Shown here: piece after piece, positions 60,248 through 64,000 of the stretch
Numbering within the stretch: the stretch's first letter is position 1
How the letters are laid out: each line of letters starts with the position of its first letter
Assembly (NCBI GenBank): GCA_963677085.2
Contig: CAXXFH010000004.1
Span: 5,394,001-5,458,000 of the forward strand
Direction: 5' to 3'
DNA from: G963677085 sp963677085
GTDB taxonomy: Bacteria > Planctomycetota > Planctomycetia > Pirellulales > Thermoguttaceae
Length of the DNA stretch: 64,000 bases
Made by a program: the position numbers and the translations under genes
The notes under the pieces: model-generated
Database searches by the model: none
What the model was told of the DNA's origin: nothing
The model's input: only the letters and a program-made list of their open reading frames with translations

Positions 60248-63200
60248 ATGTTTCAGTTCTTAGGACGGCAACCGTTGGTGGTCGCCGGGATGTTGTTTTT
60301 GCTGGGCGCGATAGCAGGGTTTCCAGCCCTCGAGCGCGCTCACGCAGTGGAAATACCAGGAATGTCGGTCATCGTTTCCGACGACGTCCTCATCGATCCA
60401 ACCTATGGCGGTGTAATTGGTGGTTATACCTACGATACTGCCAACGACGCCTATTACGTAACCGTTTACGGATCTTCGCAAGGGCTACGCAAGGTCACAC
60501 ACACCGGACCGGGTGGCACCTGGGAGGCCGACACCTATGCGGGCGTCAGCTTCGAGTCGTACCCTTCTGACATGATGCGATTCGCGCGCTCGTCAGACGT
60601 TGCCGGGGGCGTTACGGACCCGAGTGCGAGTGCCTTTTCGATGATGGCCGGAATACTGTTGAATCCGACAACCGTCACCCGGACGGTTAAAGCTCCAGAG
60701 AATTACGTTTACGACGCCAACAACCCACTGATGAACTACGGGCCGGTCGACGCGGATGGCAACATCACCATCACCTATGCCCCCGGGACGCTGGCATACA
60801 TTGTCGACGGTGGCTACGACGAATCGAGCGGATCGCGACTCGATTCCAAAAAGATCTTCACTTGGGACCTGCGGCAAATCGGTACGCCAACCGACTCGCA
60901 ACTTGACTACAACACGGGAACCAGTGGAAGCACCACCAATCCTAATCCCGGTGGCCTCTTCGGAGCCTACGGCCAAGCCGACTGGAACGACGTTTTCTCC
61001 GTCGTAATGACCGAGCAACAACTCCGCAACGCCTACACCGCGCATCAGACGGCCAATCCCAGCCTCGGCATACCGGATCTGCCCGACAGCAGTGTCGACA
61101 ACTTCGGACGCCAGTTTGCTTGGTCGACCGACGGACAATCGCTCTATTGCGTCGATAAGGGTTACGACATCGGAGGCGTTTACAAAGTGAACGCTTCGAC
61201 CGGTGAAGCCGAAATGCTTCACGCCGAGATGAGCAATAGCATGTATTCGGAGCCTTCGGTGGTTGCCACGTCGGCGCTGGACTTCGGTTCTGGGGCCGGG
61301 GCGGGCGATCAGGTTATCTTTAACGGCACGGCCTACACGGGCAACCCGGGCGGATTGAGCTACGTCGTCGACACCGGATCGGGCGCAAGCGGAGCGAAGA
61401 CTCTGGTCCACGGTGACATGCTCCAGACCCAGCTTGGCACCACCGCGTCGGGAACCATCACCTACACGGCGGCCGACTCCGACGGCGACGTCTACTTCTG
61501 GAACAGCAGTGCCGGAGCACTCTTCCGTCGCGACGCCTACGGACGTGTCTCGAAGGTCGTCAGCAAGGCCGAAGCCTACGAACTGGCCTACGAGCACGAC
61601 GGCACCCGAGGCAACGGCGGCGGCCTTCTGCGACTGCAAACCCGAGAGGACGAGACCGGAACCCACGTAACTTTCCGCGGCGACAACTCCTATATCGGCG
61701 CCGTTCAGATCTTCGACCCGGCCGACTTGAACAAGGACGGGAGCGTAACGCAGGAAGACCGCGATCAGTTCATCGCGCAACGGCGTGCCGCCATGCTGGG
61801 CGACGTGCCTTCGGCTTCGAGCGATCCGGACGGATACGCCGACTACCTGGCAGCCGATATCAGCGGCGATCTGGCTGTCGATTCCGATGGCGTGATCGAA
61901 CGCGGTAGCGTCGACAACATGGATACGCTGCTTTACTTCCAGCACATCAACGAAAAGCCGGGTGACCTGAACCTCGATGGCACGGTGTCGGCGGCCGAGG
62001 TTGCCATGGTCGAGGCCAATATCGGCGTCTCGGGTTCCTGGTTCCAGGGCGACTTCGATCGCGACGGTATCGTGACTCAGAAGGACGTCGACATGATGGC
62101 CGCGGCCGGCACCACCTACGACATCACGGCCGTCGAACCGACGGCCAGCTACACAGGTGGCGCCAACGGGACGTGGGCCGACGTCAAAAAACCGTCGGGC
62201 ATCGAAGCCGATGCCGATTCGCTCATCACACTCGCTCGCGATGGCGGCGCCACGGTGGTCGGAGCGAGTGGGCGTACGCTCGCAGGATTCCTGACCGTCG
62301 GCAGCGTCAACGAAACCTATACCGGCGCGACCGAACTGCAATTGGCTGCCGGTAGCCAACTCGACGTGGCCCTGGGCATGGTCGTTACCGGCAAGGGAGT
62401 GCTCGACGGCAGCGCCACCGGAGCTGGCATCAAGCTCGGGCTGCCCGGCTACGGTGCGACTCTCATCGTGGAAGACGGCGGCCAACTTCAAGGCAGTTTC
62501 ACGCTTGAAGGTTCCTTGCGACTGAACACGTCGACGAGCCAAGACCTGTACGCCACCGTCACCGACACGGATGTGGCGTCGTTCCTTGCCAAGAACGGCT
62601 CGGGTACGTTGACGGTGTACTCGACAAACTCCTACACCGGCGAAACCCGGATTGAAGGCGGCACGCTCGTCGTTGGAACGGCGGGAGCCATCCCCGCAGT
62701 CAGCTCGCTCTACGTCGGCTCGGACGCCACACTGGACCTCAACGGATATGACGTTACGGTCGGGGGAATGGACAGCGACGACAGCGACTTCTCCGTTCCT
62801 CAAATCCTGCTCGGCGCCAAAACGCTGACCTACGACAGCGACGACGACGGTTCCTTTGTCGGCGATATCAGCGGGACTGGCGATATCGTGAAAAACGGAG
62901 CCGGCCAGTTTTCGCTCAATGCCCAAACGTCGTTCACTGGCGGCGTTACTGTCAACGAAGGAACCCTGCGACTCTACGCCGACAATGCACTGGTAACCAC
63001 CAGCGAAGTAACCGTTAACGAAGACGGCGTTCTCGGTCTATATCGGGCCGACCAAGAGCTCACCGCACTTCACGGCACCGGCGAAGTCACCAACACTTAC
63101 ACCGGCACCTCCTCGTCGTCGGCCTACGACACGAACCTGACGCTAAACACGGCCGACGGCACGACCAACACGTTCGACGGCCGCATCACCAGCGCCCGTA

Positions 63201-64000
63201 TGGCCGTCGAGAAGAAGGGCCTCGGCACACTCATGCTCAACGGCCAAAATACGTTCGGCAATGGATTGACTATTGCCGAAGGCACCGTCGAAGTGTCGAG
63301 CAACGGAAACCTCGGCGCCGAGGGCGGCGAGGTAACAGTTGCCGAAAACGCCACATTGGTTGCCTCCGGCAACATTCTCGGTCGGCATGTCGGTGGCGTT
63401 CGCGGCTCAACGCTCACTGCCAAAGGCGCCCTGTTGATCGGCGATGCGTCGAGCACCACCGGTTTCGACTTCGGCGGCGTGGTGAACGTGGGCAACCATC
63501 TGGTTGGCCTCATCGACGCCGACCAGGCCGAGTTACACGGGGCGACTATTGCCGGCGGTACGCTGTCGAGCCTGACGTCGATCCAGATGGCCATGACCGA
63601 CACGAGCGACATTAACACGGCCCTGACCGGCTACGGTACGGTCAACGGCAAGTTCACCGCAGGCGCCAGCGGGCAGTCCGGTGCGGCGTTCGTCATCGGT
63701 GATGCCAGCAACGGCGGAATCACGATGACTGGCACGGTCAACGGAAACGGTGTGTGGCAGAACGTCACCCAGGCGGGGTTGTTCACCGCCGGTTTCAGTC
63801 CCGGCTATAACCTTTTCGGTGAAAACAGTTCGCTGAATGCCACGATCGTCGAAATCGGCGGCGACCAGGCAGCCGTCTTCAACGGTGCCGCAACCACACC
63901 CGGCGACTACGACCAGGGCTACGTCTATGGCATGGCCGATGGGTCGAGCGTAGCCTACGACGGCTTTCAACTGCTCGGCAAAATGACTATCCAACTGATC
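60248..64000 (+). CDS. Giant surface protein with EF-hand/dockerin-like loops and autotransporter-type repeats (C-terminus beyond window)
   Basis: The frame is open from ATG 60248 (AGGAGG seven bases upstream) to the window edge: 1251 codons so far. Signal peptide about residues 1-35 (MLFLLGAIAGFPALERAHA, partly read). Residues about 40-480 look like a beta-propeller-type region (FAWSTDGQSLYCVDKGYDIG). Three calcium-loop segments follow: DLNKDGSVTQED (about 493), GDLNLDGTVSAAE (572) and GDFDRDGIVTQKD (601), as in dockerin/EF-hand modules. Then at least three autotransporter-associated beta-strand repeats: GSGTLTVYSTNSYTGETRIE (about 783), GAGQFSLNAQTSFTGGVTVN (about 883) and GLGTLMLNGQNTFGNGLTIA (about 991). 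Probably exported and retained on the surface; a PEP-CTERM end is likely but unseen. Confidence 0.85.
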   Translation, partial: MFQFLGRQPLVVAGMLFLLGAIAGFPALERAHAVEIPGMSVIVSDDVLIDPTYGGVIGGYTYDTANDAYYVTVYGSSQGLRKVTHTGPGGTWEADTYAGVSFESYPSDMMRFARSSDVAGGVTDPSASAFSMMAGILLNPTTVTRTVKAPENYVYDANNPLMNYGPVDADGNITITYAPGTLAYIVDGGYDESSGSRLDSKKIFTWDLRQIGTPTDSQLDYNTGTSGSTTNPNPGGLFGAYGQADWNDVFSVVMTEQQLRNAYTAHQTANPSLGIPDLPDSSVDNFGRQFAWSTDGQSLYCVDKGYDIGGVYKVNASTGEAEMLHAEMSNSMYSEPSVVATSALDFGSGAGAGDQVIFNGTAYTGNPGGLSYVVDTGSGASGAKTLVHGDMLQTQLGTTASGTITYTAADSDGDVYFWNSSAGALFRRDAYGRVSKVVSKAEAYELAYEHDGTRGNGGGLLRLQTREDETGTHVTFRGDNSYIGAVQIFDPADLNKDGSVTQEDRDQFIAQRRAAMLGDVPSASSDPDGYADYLAADISGDLAVDSDGVIERGSVDNMDTLLYFQHINEKPGDLNLDGTVSAAEVAMVEANIGVSGSWFQGDFDRDGIVTQKDVDMMAAAGTTYDITAVEPTASYTGGANGTWADVKKPSGIEADADSLITLARDGGATVVGASGRTLAGFLTVGSVNETYTGATELQLAAGSQLDVALGMVVTGKGVLDGSATGAGIKLGLPGYGATLIVEDGGQLQGSFTLEGSLRLNTSTSQDLYATVTDTDVASFLAKNGSGTLTVYSTNSYTGETRIEGGTLVVGTAGAIPAVSSLYVGSDATLDLNGYDVTVGGMDSDDSDFSVPQILLGAKTLTYDSDDDGSFVGDISGTGDIVKNGAGQFSLNAQTSFTGGVTVNEGTLRLYADNALVTTSEVTVNEDGVLGLYRADQELTALHGTGEVTNTYTGTSSSSAYDTNLTLNTADGTTNTFDGRITSARMAVEKKGLGTLMLNGQNTFGNGLTIAEGTVEVSSNGNLGAEGGEVTVAENATLVASGNILGRHVGGVRGSTLTAKGALLIGDASSTTGFDFGGVVNVGNHLVGLIDADQAELHGATIAGGTLSSLTSIQMAMTDTSDINTALTGYGTVNGKFTAGASGQSGAAFVIGDASNGGITMTGTVNGNGVWQNVTQAGLFTAGFSPGYNLFGENSSLNATIVEIGGDQAAVFNGAATTPGDYDQGYVYGMADGSSVAYDGFQLLGKMTIQLI

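Noticed and set aside
60593..62926. A 777-codon open frame on the minus strand
   Set aside because: It lies opposite the giant surface protein, which has a signal peptide, a ribosome site and recognisable repeats in the plus frame. The antisense frame is a by-product of biased codon use.

Overview
The window looks like a chromosomal piece from a planctomycete (probably Pirellulales-like). This rests on gene content, not on a marker gene: many PEP-CTERM proteins, DUF1559 proteins with a GFTLVELLVVIAIIG prepilin-type start, an ECF sigma factor overlapping a FecR-type membrane protein, LamG-like secreted proteins, small carboxypeptidase-regulatory-like lipoproteins, and a giant beta-strand-repeat protein with dockerin-like calcium loops. 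No rRNA, tRNA, CRISPR array or prophage was seen.

Layout. 1-7.5 kb: the start of a secreted LamG-like gene, an IS200/IS605-type element, then a leftward sigma/FecR/PEP-CTERM unit and a leftward LamG-PEP-CTERM / DUF1559 / lipoprotein operon. 7.7-22.3 kb: a deoxy-sugar block with an SDR dehydrogenase and a lactonase-type amidohydrolase, a FadR-type GntR regulator, two GH78 alpha-L-rhamnosidases transcribed away from the regulator, an MFS transporter with an extracytoplasmic DUF11 domain, a GH29 alpha-L-fucosidase and another DUF1559 protein. 23-43.9 kb: a second glycan block with a sodium:solute symporter, a GH38-like protein with two FN3 domains, an IS630-type element, a FAD oxidoreductase, two PEP-CTERM proteins, a DUF6259-like secreted protein, and a GH2 / GH36-like pair with overlapping stop and start. 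44.3-53.8 kb: a tripartite RND efflux system (outer-membrane factor convergent with permease and adaptor) and a P-type cation ATPase. 54.3-57.1 kb: a small unknown gene and an IS701-like element whose right terminal repeat is interrupted by an IS5-type element. 57.4-64 kb: hemP with Fur-box-like sites, a prepilin-like protein, a membrane protein, and the first 1251 codons of a very large surface protein.

How it works together (inference). Secreted glycosidases would release rhamnose, fucose, mannose and galactose units from a complex polysaccharide. The MFS and SSS carriers would import products. The SDR and lactonase would oxidise a 6-deoxyhexose, with the GntR protein controlling the block through two ATGATATCAT sites in the divergent promoter region.

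The most unusual observations are the DUF11 domain inside the MFS carrier, six copies of a ~110-bp two-hairpin intergenic repeat, a second repeat found as inverted pairs, the nested IS pair whose terminal repeats can be rebuilt by removing the inner element, and hemP next to a 7-1-7 palindrome.
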